From: Hymenopus coronatus
Taxonomy: Eukaryota; Arthropoda; Insecta; Mantodea; Hymenopodidae
DNA: 64,000 bases
Direction of reading: 5' to 3'
NCBI GenBank assembly: GCA_030762935.1
Contig: CM060895.1
Coordinates: 76,925,001 to 76,989,000, forward strand
Shown: piece by piece, positions 23,356 through 35,367 of the stretch
Layout: each line of letters opens with the position of its first letter
Numbering within the stretch: position 1 is the first letter of the stretch
Made by a program: the position numbers and the translations under genes
The notes under the pieces: generated by a model
What the model was told of the DNA's origin: nothing
The model's input: only the letters and a program-made list of their open reading frames with translations
The model's database searches: none

Positions 23356-23994
23356 GAATAAACATTAGCAGAAATGGTCTTATTACTTGCTTCCTTCTAG
23401 GTAGAAGGGAAATAAGGGAATACATTAGGCTAAAACGATAGTCAAATCTTTTAAAAGGAGGCTAATATGAGATTGAAATCCGTTTCTTTGCATGAACAGA
23501 AGTGTACAAGTTTTGGTGAGAGAAAAGAATTTAGAACTGAAACCTATAACAAGGAATATTTCTGAAACTGCCAACCACACGAAAAAATGTATATGACATC
23601 AATTACGTGTTTTAACGACATCTACATTTTGTGTATTTAAAGTTTTTATCTGTCTTTTACTGTTTAACGGTTATGCAGAATTCAGTAAAATTCATTCAGA
23701 AAAAGGGGTTCTCAGAAGTTTTTCCTAGAAAATTGTATATGTACAGTTTGTCATATAAATTTATTTAATATATCTACAGTACTTTAATCAAAATTCTTAG
23801 AACCATTTTTAAGAAAAGCAATATTTTGAAAAACAGACAGATACACAGAGACACACTAGCATTATTCTATTATTTTTTTGATTCGGGGAGTCTCAAAACA
23901 TGTATTTCCGGTGAAATATTGTTATCAAATGTTTGAGTGCAATACAACCAATACCTTCCCTATGCTCTATGTACATAGTACGTATAGAGAAAGC
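23356..23994 (-). repeat. R1 copy, - orientation, outer end missing
   Basis: Runs from AACATTAGCAGAAATGG to an intact hairpin CTCTATGTACATAGTACGTA and TAGAGAAAG. The CA tract is weak. A segment near 23835-23845 is missing. Confidence 0.9.
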
Positions 23995-25644
23995 AGTACG
24001 TGAATAAATGCACCAGACTTTTAAAACCTAAATTGCCTGGAAGTTTAATAATAAATGACTCGTTTGAAATGAGATAGGCCACTACAAGGAATTCATTGTG
24101 TATGCTATGCAACTAAAGAAGGGATATACCACAAAGAGAAGATTAAACAAGATATACGACCATAGCAGATGGGTTTCCATACTATGTTAGGGTTGGTAGG
24201 AAATGAGCGTTCAAATAAATCGTTCAATAAAACTGAAATAATGGCTATGTGCTGTATCGTCGTTGTCCCCAGCATTATGGAAATCAAAACGCCTCAGTGG
24301 TCACTTTCCAACATGGTCCCGCAGCCATTATTCTCTTTTCTGTTTCAATATTATCTACTTCTTGTACGTCCCTCTTTGCCGCTTAATATATTTCTCGTCA
24401 TGTATCCCTCCTTCCACATGCCGACCCTTATTTCAAAGCAGATAAAACAAGAAGGGATAAAAAAGGCTGGCACGAAGTGGGGGGCACACCCCATACTCCA
24501 GCCAATACTCAACAACCCCTGCCCACTAACTTTTCCGGAGACAAACTTTGAATAGAAGACCCTCGCCACTGTTGTTGTTGATGCTCTTCTTTTTCTTCAA
24601 ACTTGCCTCTTTCTCTCAAGTCCGCCCAGACTCGATTTTAATCAAGTCGATGTCTTTTCCATCTTCTTCTTTGTCCTCTCTTCTCTTGTCTCCTTGTACT
24701 TCGCTTTGTATGTTCGTTTGATGATGGACGGACCTCATACCAATTTGCAACCCCAATACCGGAAAACACAAGGACCCAACTTTTTTTTTTCTCTTCTTGT
24801 TGATTATACTACAGCCTTGTGTATAAGAAAGTTCTGAAGGAATTGCTGTTTAAAGTCAAGACAACTACACACGTTCAAACAGTGAGCTACCGCAAACAGT
24901 TTCCGGCCTTTCACTTTAAATATATTTGCTTTCTGCATCATCTTATCATGGTCCCTTTTGCAAGTCAGATTATTTTGTGAATAAGCCTTTTGGTCATAAA
25001 GTCATCCAGAGTACCGCTTCTGCTCATCTAGACCAATGAGAAATCAGATTTACCAAACATCTAAAGGGAACTAAGTTTCTCAAGATTTTCCTTACATACA
25101 TTTTCTTCTACTTTATCTTTTATGTAGGTTATAATCCTGTTTTTTTTTTTTCGCTCTTTATCCTGCAGAATCATTATATGTCAACTGCAGATCCCACCGT
25201 CTTTCCTGTAGGCTTCAAATACTTCTCCCCAGCGGCTTCATATCCTTGTCTATCCATCTGTCATCTCTCATTCTTGTAATATAAAGCGGGTTATTAACAC
25301 CTGGCGCGTTTTAAACCAATCGGAACATTGCATACTTTGTAAAATATGTATTTAGTCATATAGCAATGTGCACACGTCCATGGAATTACAAGTGCCATAG
25401 TTCACTGGTGATTTGATTTGATTTGATGTTTCTTATTAGGTTGACAGTTATTCACTGCTTCCAGTTCAGTTGCGATGGAGCGTTGGCATGTACCAGAGCC
25501 TATTCATTCGGTAGAAACGTTTATAATAACGGACTCAAAAATATACCCAAAATTCTCAATGAATCAGCGGGTGACAACTTATGATGGCAGTGAATTCTAT
25601 TAGATTGAGGAGGACTATTAAAGGACAATTGTGATACTTTTAAG
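23995..25644. other. unassigned sequence, 1.6 kb
   Basis: No R1 or SINE match. ORF 24169-24555 (128 codons) has no recognisable domain and its length is not exceptional here. Pyrimidine-rich stretch at 24560-24700; T runs at 24781 and 25140. GC is somewhat higher than in the AT-rich flanks, so it may hold older unique sequence. Confidence 0.3.
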
Positions 25645-25910
25645 AGACAATTGTCCATAATAGTTGGCTATACTATGAATCCTGAGACCTAAAGTACTTC
25701 AACATTGTAAGTCGCCATTGGGATTGTCATCTCAAAATAATTTGAGATCACCTTGTGGTTTACCGGGAAACGTGTGAGTCAGTTGAGAAAAATTCAATAC
25801 TATGCCGGCATATTGCCATGGTAGCTCAGTGGTAGAGCAACCGGCTAGAAACCGGGAGATCTGTGATTCAATCCTGGCTATGGCATTGCATTTTTCATTC
25901 TGAATCTACC
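25645..25910 (+). repeat. SINE-S copy, + orientation, near complete
   Basis: Leader from CCATAATAGTTGGCTA, palindrome CTCAAAATAATTTGAGATC, tRNA-like module GCCATGGTAGCTCAGTGG to CTATGGC, then the pyrimidine-rich tail. The B box is weakened (GTGATTCAATCC). Confidence 0.85.
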
Positions 25911-26375
25911 TATCTAACTCTTTTCCTTCACACTGTTTCTGTGAGAAAACAATTAAAATTACGAGTTCTCAAGGATGTTCTACATAAAACCTTCTCCATT
26001 CCTCGAGCTTCGGGATATGAACCATCCACTTGGGAGGAGGGGTGGCATTGAACTCTCTAGGTAGGGCCGAGGTCTAACTGTCCGACTGCCGAGGCGTCTC
26101 AATCTGGAAACTCCAAGGGCCTTGACATTGGTGTGTCGTCTCTTCTAGTTCCGGCCGCAGTGTCTGTTCCACTTCATCCCTCTCCGGATGCGTCATTTCA
26201 AGACGCATAGGTACGATATTCTCACTGAACTGGTGCCAAATCCCTTCCGTAACGTTTCATTCCTATTCACTGAGCTTGAATGCGGGAAATGGAAATGGCG
26301 TTTTGTTTATGGATGCTCTTTAACTACCCTGATTCTCAGTGTTTTGTACTGGACGTCAAAGACCGCATAATTTTG

Positions 26376-26546
26376 CTCAGAGGCTTGAGGTAAATCTACG
26401 ACATGGGACCAACGGCTTTACTTCCCTTCCGAAGAAAACCATACTAAGAATTTTTACACCCGAAAAAATCCATCGTCCTCCGCCGGGTTTAAACCCGCGA
26501 ACTTGGGTACATGAAATTAGCATGGTAACCATTACACCTCGGAGGG
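26376..26546 (-). repeat. tRNA-derived SINE, second type
   Basis: Read on -: TCCGAGGTGTAATGGTTACC (A-box region) and GCGGGTTTAAACCCGGCGG (B-box region). A second copy lies at 58090-58263 with the same CTTCC/AAAGAAA and TCCGCC blocks. Confidence 0.6.
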
Positions 26547-26608
26547 TAACTTTGAATGTGGGAAATTCACATTTGAACTATGACAACAAGAACGGGAATG
26601 GATGAAAA

Positions 26609-27326
26609 TATGATGTATTCCATTCGCTGGACATTCTCTACCAGCTCTATAAACATATTTCTGACAAAAGCTTATTATTTCTACAGCATGTTAAACGAGG
26701 TAAGCATTAGCAGAATGTTGTTGCTTAGTTCTTTAGAAGTAGACGGAAACTAATGGAATGCACTGTACTAAAGTGACATTCAAGTATTTCAAAAGCTGTT
26801 ACTATGCGATTGTCATTGAAAATCGCTTCTTTGCATGTCCAGGAGTAAAACAAAATAAACACGGCCGTTTTCTGTCTGAAAAAGAAAACTAAGTATTTTA
26901 AAATTTAAACCAATGACAAGGAATAACTCGAAAACGATTATCTCTATAACAAAAATGTAAAATATATAAATTGTGTCTTTTGGGAAGATCTGCAGTAGTA
27001 AGCTTTCGGCTAACTCTTACGGTTAAACAATTATGTAAAAGTAAATCAGAATAAAGAGGTCTTCAAAGGCTATTCCCAGAAAATTCAAAATATACATTTT
27101 ATTTGTTTTGTACATATCTTTAATACGCTGTATTTTAACTAAAATTATTTGAACCATTTTTGAGAAAACAACATTTTAGTACATTTTCCATGTAAAGGGT
27201 AGTTTGGTGTGGGGGATTTTCTTGAAAATCTTTGGTTTTATACTAGGAAGATAAAAAACTTAAATACCAAGTGTTGTATTTATCGGATTTCTCATTTTTG
27301 AGCTATGCTGTCCACATTCGCACACT
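26609..27326 (-). repeat. R1 copy, - orientation, hairpin end replaced
   Basis: TGATGTATTCCATTCGC start, body with CATGTCCAGGAGTAAAAC (second subfamily), ending at GCTATGCTGTCCACATTCGC. The A-rich and hairpin part is missing, and a + copy begins ten bases later, giving a head-to-head pair. Confidence 0.88.
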
Positions 27327-27335
27327 GCTCTTTTT

Positions 27336-28088
27336 ATATTTTTACTTTCTCTACACGAACTGTGTACATAGTGTATGGAGAAGGTATTGTAATGCACCCA
27401 AAAATTCGATACCGAGGTTTTACCGGAAATATATGTTTTGAGACTCCCTGAATCCAAAAAAAAAAAAAAAAAACATTTTTAGAAAAATATCCGTGTGTGT
27501 CTGTGGCATGTGTGTGGGCAACAAAGCTCAAAAAGGAAAAGGCCGTTAAAAACCAAACTTGGTATTTAGGTTTAGTACCTTCCAAGGATGCGATACGAAG
27601 ATTTTAAGAACCCCCCCCCCAAACTACTCTTTACATAGAACTTTTTTAGAACATTTTGATTTTCTCAAAAATGGCTCTAACGGTTTGATTAAAATATCCT
27701 ACATTAAAGATATTTACCTGACAAATAAAATGTATATCTTGAATTTTCGGGGAATAGCCTCTGAAGACTACTTTATTTTGGATGAATTTTACGGAATTTT
27801 GCATAACTACTAAACCATAAAAGATGCACAAAAACTTACTACTTAGAAAATGTAGAACACGTTAAAACCCACAATTTATGCTGTATACATTTTTTCGTGT
27901 AAATCGTTGTCTTTGAGATATTCCTCGTTATTGATTTCAGCTTTGAAAAACCTATACTTTTCGCATACAGGAGTTTGTCAACTCTAGTCCAAACAGGAAT
28001 CAGGTTCTGACTATCACTTTAACCTATGGTACTCCCTTATTTTACTTCTTCTTTAAAGGAAGCAAGTAATAATACTATTTCTTGCTAA
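27336..28088 (+). repeat. R1 copy, + orientation, 3' end lost
   Basis: TATTTTTACTTTCTCTACAC start, an 18-base A run at 27457, GT tract at 27493-27515, CCCCCCCCCC at 27610. It stops inside AATACTATTTCTTGCTAA before the outer end. Confidence 0.9.
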
Positions 28089-28328
28089 AATGTGTTTTTC
28101 CAGTGAAATCTCTAATTATGGGTGGATTCTCTCTCTGCATATGTTCTATGTACAAAGTAGAGAAAAGGAAACAAATGCAAAGTAAGAAGGAAACTGTCCT
28201 AAACGTGATAAAATACCAAAAAAATGGAATATTAAAATTAAACTATTTTGTTCCTCTTGAAGCGAAAAACCTTTTATATCCTATCCGCAACTTTCTATGA
28301 TATTTCAATGAAAAAAACATTTCTAAGG

Positions 28329-29247
28329 TGGTCCATTCGCACAACTTTCTCTATATTTCGGTAACAAAATGCCTTTAGAAAGCTTATTCTTTTATATGCT
28401 GATTGAAGTACATATTTTCAGAAATGTTCTTATTACTTCTTGTAAGCAGAAGAAAAATTTGGGAGTACACTAGACTAAAGCCATAGTCAAATCTTTTAAA
28501 AGCTTATTGCTATGTGGTAGAAATCCGCTTCTTTGCATTGCCAGGAATTAACAAACTCCCGTACATGAAAATTATTTTAAAACTGATACCAATAACAAGC
28601 AGTATCTAAAAAAAATGGTAAATTCAATGAAAAAAGAAGTTTATGGCATACATTTTGTGTTTAAACGAGATCTATATTTTTTCTTTTTTTTTTTTTTTAC
28701 ATCAAGTCTTGTCTATCTCATTCGATTTACCAGTTATGCAAAATTCAGCAAAATTCATTCGCAATTGAGAGGTCCTCAGAGGTTATTCCGAGAAAATGCA
28801 AAATATAAATTTTGTCATGTAAATATCTTTTAATATATGGTATTTTATTAAAAATCGTTAGTGTCAGTTTTGAGAAAACTGAAATGTTCGAATTTTTTTT
28901 TCAGATGGAGAGTATTTTGGTGTTGTGGGATTTTCCTAAAAATACTCATGTCGTATCCTTGGAAAATACTAAACTGAAATACCAAGTTTGGTATTTTACC
29001 GACTTTTCGTTATTAGTTATAGTGTGCATAGACACGCAGACACGCGGACACACCCGCACGCACACACACACACACACATACACGCACAGACCTTTTCTGA
29101 AAATGTGTTGTTTGTTATTGTTTTTGTTTTTATTCAGGGGTGAGCGCAAAGATGCATTTCCGGTGAAATTTTGGTATCGAATTTTTGGGTGGATTACAAT
29201 ACCTTCTCTATACTCTATGTGCATAGCACGTGTAGAGAAAGTAAAAA
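28329..29247 (-). repeat. R1 copy, - orientation, full length
   Basis: Starts GGTCCATTCGCACAACTTTC. It has a T run at 28677-28699, CA tract at 29057-29084, and an intact palindrome TACTCTATGTGCATAGCACG ending TAGAGAAAGTAAAAAA. The 155-codon ORF across it runs through the microsatellite and is not a gene. Confidence 0.92.
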
Positions 29248-29479
29248 ATGGCATTTCATCAACATCCAAGCTCTACTGAGATACATCAACGGTAAATGAT
29301 AATTGAGAAATAAAAGTTTAAAAACTTTCTAGTCCAAAGCATGTTTTAGTTTTAAAGACAGAATAAGAAACCTCCGGTTTGGATTACTGGCGTTCTGCTT
29401 CATTCTTCTGTTTCTAACGACCTTGGCTAACCTTGTTGGTAGGAGACAAATACGACACATACTATACAGTTAAAATAAA

Positions 29480-30300
29480 AATCTACATCTCTGCAAAAAA
29501 GTAAGGTTAAAAATCTTATATTTACTTCATGCTAATTGAGAAAACATTAGCAGAAATAGTCTTATTACTTGCATCCTTGTAAGTAGAAGTGAAATAAAGG
29601 AGAACCATAGGTTAAAGTAATAGTCAAAAGCTAGTTGCTATGTGACTGAAGTTCTTTGTTTGTATGGACAGTAGTTGACAAATTCCTCTATGAGAAAAGT
29701 ATAGGTTTTTCAAAGCTGAAACAAAAAACAAGGGATATCTTAAACATGATCAACTCCACGAAAAAAATTTATATAGCATAAATTACGTTCTTTAATGTTT
29801 TTACATTTTCTCTGGGGTAAGATTTTGTCCATCTGTTACAGTTTAGCGGTTATGTAAAATTCCGTAAAAATCATCCAGAATAAAGTAGTCCTCAGAGGCT
29901 ATTCCCAGAAAATTCAAGATATACATTTTATTTATCACTGAAATGTTTTTAATATACGACATTTTAATCAAAATCGTTAGAGCCATTTTTGAGAAAACCA
30001 AAATTTTTGAAAAAAGTTCCATGTGAAGGGTAGTTTGGTGTGGGGGGATTTTTCTTAAAATCTTCGTGTCGCATCCCTGAAAGATACTGAACTTATATAC
30101 CAAGTTTGGTATTTTATCGGTTTTTCGTTTTTGAGTTATCGTGTTCACAGACACACGCACACGGACCTTTTTCTGAAAATACTTTTTTTTGGATACAGTG
30201 GATACATATATTTCCGGTGAAATCTCGGTATCTAAATTTTGGTGGAATGCAATACCTTCTCTATACACTATGTACATAGTACGTGTAGAAAAAGTAAAAA
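29480..30300 (-). repeat. R1 copy, - orientation, near full length
   Basis: AATCTACATCTCTGC start (outermost 25 bp missing), CA tract at 30150-30165, and a well-kept palindrome ACACTATGTACATAGTACGT. The 169-codon ORF on - is the longest frame seen in any R1 copy but is not shared in full by other copies. Confidence 0.92.
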
Positions 30301-31033
30301 ATACGTGGAAACGAAATCCACTATCTGTATCACCTTTAAAGTTGAAATACACTTCAGCTGAACAAACTCCTTTCTGTTAATGTTTGCTTAAGCGGCAATT
30401 AGCTTAAGAAAAAGTGTGCTTATAAAAGCAATAGAAAAAAGTACTTTATTTAAATACCCAAGTTTCACGTTCTCATTACACAAAGGGAAGCTGTAAAAAC
30501 AAAAGAAAACTAATTACAGACTCCTTGCATGCTGAAAATAGAACTGTTGCTTTAAAGTTTGGAAACTTAAGCGATTACTGAATTTTTTCCCCTTTAAGGA
30601 CAAACTTAGGGTTGTTCTTTTGAGTGTGCTAATATAAAAGTAGAAGAAACTGCAATGCAGAAAGATAAGACATACAGGATAAAGAAAAAACATCGACTGT
30701 CTGGTCTACTCCTAATTGGTGAAACTTTAATAGTTCGTCAATGTTTTTAAATCATTTATTAGATGCATATGTACGTGATTTCCCAATGTTCTATTTACAT
30801 TTATTTGAAGTTTTTGTGCAGTTTTAATCTGTGTAAAATTTTTGTTGAGTATTCAGCCCAATCATGCCATTTACTTGAAATATTTTAAAACGTATCATTG
30901 CAGAGTGATACGCTTAAAACAAAAAGCTAAATCATATCGTTCAGTTGAGTTGCACCTATTTTCACAAAATTCTTCGAGTATACATACACACGACCTTCTC
31001 TACCAATTCATCAGCAGACTATTTTAAAATATC
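30301..31033. other. unassigned AT-rich sequence
   Basis: No repeat or coding signal that I recognise. Confidence 0.3.
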
Positions 31034-31082
31034 TGACGTGCTCCATTCCCATGCGTTTCTAAACAGATTCTGTAACAAAATG
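31034..31082 (-). repeat. R1 outer-end fragment, - orientation
   Basis: ATCTGACGTGCTCCATTCCC then GATTCTGTAACAAAATGC. Only about 50 bp, immediately followed by a + copy. Confidence 0.7.
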
Positions 31083-31087
31083 CATTA

Positions 31088-31216
31088 GTTTCTCTGCATA
31101 GTTTCTGTACATAGTGTATGGAGAAGGTATATAAGTTCGATACCGAGATTTCATCAGAAATATATGTTTTGAGTCCGCCTGAATCCAAAATAAAACATTT
31201 TTGGAAAATGGTCCGC

Positions 31217-31247
<31 letters not shown>

Positions 31248-31838
31248 GACAGCACAGCTCAAAAACGAAAAGATAAAATGTCGAACATTTTGATTTTCTC
31301 AAAAATGGCTCTAACGATTTTGACTGAATTGTCATACATTAAGGATATTTACCTGACAAAATGTATAGCTTGAATTTTCTAGGAATAGCTTATGAAGACC
31401 ACTTGCTTCTGGATGACTTTTTACGAAATTTTGCATAACTGCTAAACCGTAAGAGATGAACAAAAACTTACCACACAAAAAATGTAGAGCACATTAAAAG
31501 ACACAATTTATGTTAAGTAATTTTTTTTCCTGGAGTAGATCGATTTTGAGACATTCCTTCATTTGGTTTCAGCTTTAAAAGACTTATACTTTTTTCAGAC
31601 AGGCATTTCTCAACTAATGTACATAAAAGAAAGGAATTTCAGACACATAGAGACCAGCATTTGACTGTTAGTTTAACATACAGTACTCCCTTATTTCCCT
31701 TCTACTTACAAGTAACAAGACTATTTCTTTTAATTTTTTCCCTATTGTATGCAGTAAATATAAATATTGTCTTTTTAACAATAATTTGTTGCAGAGATGT
31801 AGAGAAAGTCATATGTATGGAACACATCAGATGTTTTT
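31088..31838 (+). repeat. R1 copy, + orientation, internal gap
   Basis: Hairpin TTCTGTACATAGTGTATGGA, GT microsatellite at 31219-31248. A gap follows AAAAACGAAAAG (about 110 bp, including the CCTTTACATGG segment, missing). Complete end GGAACACATCAGATG. Confidence 0.9.
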
Positions 31839-31844
31839 GTACCT

Positions 31845-31998
31845 ATTTAATGCTAGTCAAATTCAATATTCTACTTCTTCCTTCTTTATAAATGGAAGCA
31901 AACTAAGAGAATACATTAAGGTTAAGAGATAGCCAAATCTATTATAAGCTAGCTGGCATGTGATTAAAATCTGGTTCTCTCTGCGTAGTAAGGAGTAA
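31845..31998 (-). repeat. R1 body fragment, - orientation
   Basis: CTTTATAAATGGAAGCAAAC, GAATACATTAAGGTTAAG and ATAGCCAAATC match the R1 body. It is bounded on the left by the previous copy and on the right by a SINE. Confidence 0.7.
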
Positions 31999-32215
31999 TC
32001 GCAGTTACAACATTGTAAGTCGCTATTAGGTTATGTCACCTCAAAATAACTTGAGATGCCTTGTGCTTTCCCGAAAAATATACGAGTCAGTTGAGAAATG
32101 TAATGTCGAAATGGCATATTGCTATGCTAACTCAGTGGTAGAGCTACCGACTAGATCTGTGTTTCAAATCCCGCTATGGCACTGAATTCTTATTCTGACT
32201 CTACCTTTCCTACAT
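31999..32215 (+). repeat. SINE-S copy, + orientation, decayed
   Basis: Leader from ACATTGTAAGTCGC, then GCTATGCTAACTCAGTGG (A box) and TTTCAAATCCCGCTATGGC (B box), with a 10-bp loss between them. Confidence 0.75.
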
Positions 32216-32480
32216 ACTCTATGTTTGGAATATTTGATGAAATACCCGACCTTCCCGTGGTTTAACGGTTTATTCTTATCCCTTTTATCCTTGGGTGGAC
32301 TTCTCCAAAAGCCGTGCATTACCTCGGACGTTTTTCAGAATTATTAAACACACTCAAACAAATAATTTATTAAAGGTCAGGAAAATACGAGGAAAAGAAT
32401 ATAGAATAAAATCAAACTATTTTCGTTCCTTTTGAGGTGAAAAACGTTTTATATCCCTCCGGCACTTTCTACGACTTTCA

Positions 32481-33213
32481 GGAAAGCTTCACATAACTTT
32501 CTCTATTTGTTCTGCATATAAACTATTTTTATAAAAAATTATTCTTTTATCTAAACCATGATAACTAATATAAACAATAGCAGAAATTGTCTTATTAATT
32601 AGTTCCTTATAAATAGAAGAGAAATAAGGGACTACAGTAGGATAAATAAATATTCAGTCTTTCAAACGCTGTCGCTATGCGATTGTCATTGCTTTTCGGT
32701 TCTCTTTACATGGCCAGCAGTAAACAAAATAGAGATATAAAGGATGAGGACCTCCAGATTGAGGAAGGTTTTAAATATTTTAAAATTAAAACCAACAACC
32801 TGGAGCATTTCGAGAACGTTAATGTTATAAAAAAGCTGTATGTGATGTACATTGTGTGTGTTTAACGAATTTAAAATTTTGTTGTATGGTAATTTGTTGT
32901 CTATCTTTTACGGTTTACCAGACATGTAAAAGTCATCCAGAATAAAGAGGAATTCAGGGGCTATAGCTTAGAAAATTCAGGATGTACATTATATTTGCCA
33001 TGGATTAATATATTTCAATATCAAAGGTATTTTAATTAAAACCTTTAGAGAAAGTTTTTAGATTATCAAATATTTCGAAACATATTCATGTAAAGTGTAT
33101 TTTGGGGTGGAGAATTTTTCTAAATTTTCCAAAACTTCTAGATATTTTGTGGTGTACAATACTTTGACTACCTACTATGTACATTGTATATATGAGCTAG
33201 AGAAAGTAAAAAG
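32481..33213 (-). repeat. R1 copy, - orientation, gap before the hairpin
   Basis: TTCACATAACTTTCTC start, GTTCTGCATATAAAC (second subfamily), hairpin CTACTATGTACATTGTATAT. The microsatellite and the CAAAACATATATTTCC segment are missing. Confidence 0.88.
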
Positions 33214-34976
33214 TAACTCTTGAAGCACCTTCGTAGTTGCACCACGTTAAAGGGCCAAATATGAAGATGTATTACTCCGAGTTTGGGCGCCACGTGCTCA
33301 GATGTACGATGACGTTGGTGAAGCTTCAAGATTCACTCCACTACCAGATGAGTAGATCTACGTACTTTTTTATTGTGAAGATCTAATACCGTTGAAGTGC
33401 CTCAACTAAACTCAGCCTGCATGGTGGTTTGACTCTCTCGGGGTGGTAGCAAATGAGGGTAGTTTGGGGAGTGATCTTTTAAAGTTATGTAAACACACGT
33501 TACTTTTCTTCAATTTGTTGCCAACTAGAACATGCGAGATAAGTACTTTGCTGTACAGTCTGCTAAATCAAATAATCACTAGAAACTTCCTTAATCGATG
33601 GCGCACACGTATTTTACTTAACAATCTTGTTTCTTTCACTAAGCTGTATTTAACTAAGTCTAGATGTGCTTAACTGACTTAAGCTATTCATCACTAAGAG
33701 CGCCGATAATTAACTAAATATTGCTGTGTGTTGCGATGTTTAACTTGCTTGCCAATATGTAACTGAGATAATGCCACGATATATCTGAAAGAGAGCCCCG
33801 ACGTGCTGTAATCTTCTACTTATATAGCAAAATTGCTGACATGCCGGCTTCTTTCCGATTGATTGGAAAGACCGTGAACCTGGAGTTGATGTTACCCAAA
33901 ATGCATTATTTACTTCCCAGGATGCATCATAACGTCCACGTGACAAGTGTTACACAATGGAAAAAAAAAAACTCCAAACTAAAAGGGTCTTTACCATCAC
34001 TTGATTCTCTATTGCACTCAACGCTACTCGTACATGCTGTAACAATAGAGTACCTTCAAACAAATAGATTTTCTCTTTCCACTTCCCGAGTTTGGAGTAA
34101 ACCACTCCGAACTGTTCTTGCTAAAAACTAATTTTTACACTCTTAAATACATGAAATAATTGCGTATTAGCACTCTTTAAATATAAACTGATAAACAATT
34201 AATAAAATGAAAATGATTATCATAGAGACTAACGGTCTCAACCTTTATGTTTTTTAAGTAGAGGCTGATATATTATTTTTTTGGTTTTAATATTGTTAAT
34301 AGATGTTGGTTTTTAAAGAGGTTTAAGATATGTATTTGGCTATCATCATTATCATATGCATTAGCAATATTAAGATTTTTATTTGTCATTTAATAAAACA
34401 TAATATATAAAACAATACACAAAAACACGGTTGAACAATCTCAAATATCACAGCTTGTAGGGATGATGTCTTGTGATTGCAGCTGTGACTTTTGTGTTAT
34501 CAAATTTGAGATGACTCGTCGCTAATTACAGAGAAAATCTCAGTTTGGGAAGAAGTCATACCACTTTAAGTAACGTCAATATATCTTTATTAACAAATTT
34601 TATAAAACTTCTAAGAAAATATGAGAATGAAGGGGGAAAGACAAGAAATAACTAAGATAATGGACATATACAAGAGAAGAGGAAGAAAAATATGACGTGC
34701 TACTTTGGCTGGCTTGTTGCTATTGTTATTAAACATGCCCATTTATCGTCTGTTTACCTGTTTATAAAATATCACGAACCTCATATACAGAAAGAATTCC
34801 GCTGGTTTATAACATTTGAGAAAATACAAATATAATAAATAAATGATGAAACATAAGAGTATGGTGACAGAATGTGTGGATATTAATATCGACATATCTA
34901 TTAAAACTACAAACTTGATTGAGAAATTAAAAACTACTACTTCAGAAGAATAACAAACGACTGTTGTGCTAATGCT
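33214..34976. other. unassigned sequence, 1.8 kb
   Basis: 33214-34140 is fairly base-balanced, with ORFs of up to 96 codons that show no domain. 34141-34976 is AT-rich. No repeat is recognised. Confidence 0.3.
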
Positions 34977-34989
34977 TTGAGCAATTTCT

Positions 34990-35345
34990 GTTTAATGTTG
35001 CTTGTCCTACGCTGGCTAAGGTGCGTAAAACGCGAGGCAGTTGTCATGGACAAAGCGGTTCTGGCTGGAAATGAAGTCCCCGGGATTTCTTTTCCCCTGA
35101 GAGCGCTTCCTCACTCCCAACACCGGAAAGAGTTGGGTACATGCGGACGTTCCTCCCTCGGGAACCACCCTTTTTCTTCCCTTCTCCCGTTTCAGCACGA
35201 ACGAGGGAACGCGACAAGTGACGCTGTCCTCTGTGGCGCGGCTGCAATTTCCTTGTTAACAACATAATCTTAGTGACAGTTACGGCTGTCAGTGAGAACT
35301 CTTCCTCAGGTGTCGTTACTTAAGGGGCCCGCATTCGATGTCCAT
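34990..35345. other. GC-richer block, possible regulatory or conserved sequence
   Basis: About 350 bp markedly richer in GC and CpG than the window, with ORFs in several frames, none convincing. It ends with TGACAGTTACGGCTGTCA (6-bp inverted arms) and TTAAGGGGCCC, then the polypurine tract. It could be a CpG-rich regulatory element or old unique DNA. Confidence 0.35.
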
Positions 35346-35367
35346 AATGTGTCCTCTGTACTGCAGT

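Noticed and set aside
24169..24555. 128-codon ORF on +
   Set aside because: No recognisable domain, and the length is plausible by chance across six frames of 64 kb.
29843..30352. 169-codon ORF on -, and a recurring peptide (FSFLSYAAHRHTH, IFPVKSRYRIFG) in many R1 copies
   Set aside because: The peptide recurs only because the DNA repeats. Frames break at the microsatellite and differ between copies, so I see no shared full-length protein.
33214..34140. possible DNA transposon, based on related GAGTTTGGG/GAGTTTGGAG motifs near both ends
   Set aside because: The motifs are not inverted ends and no target duplication was found.
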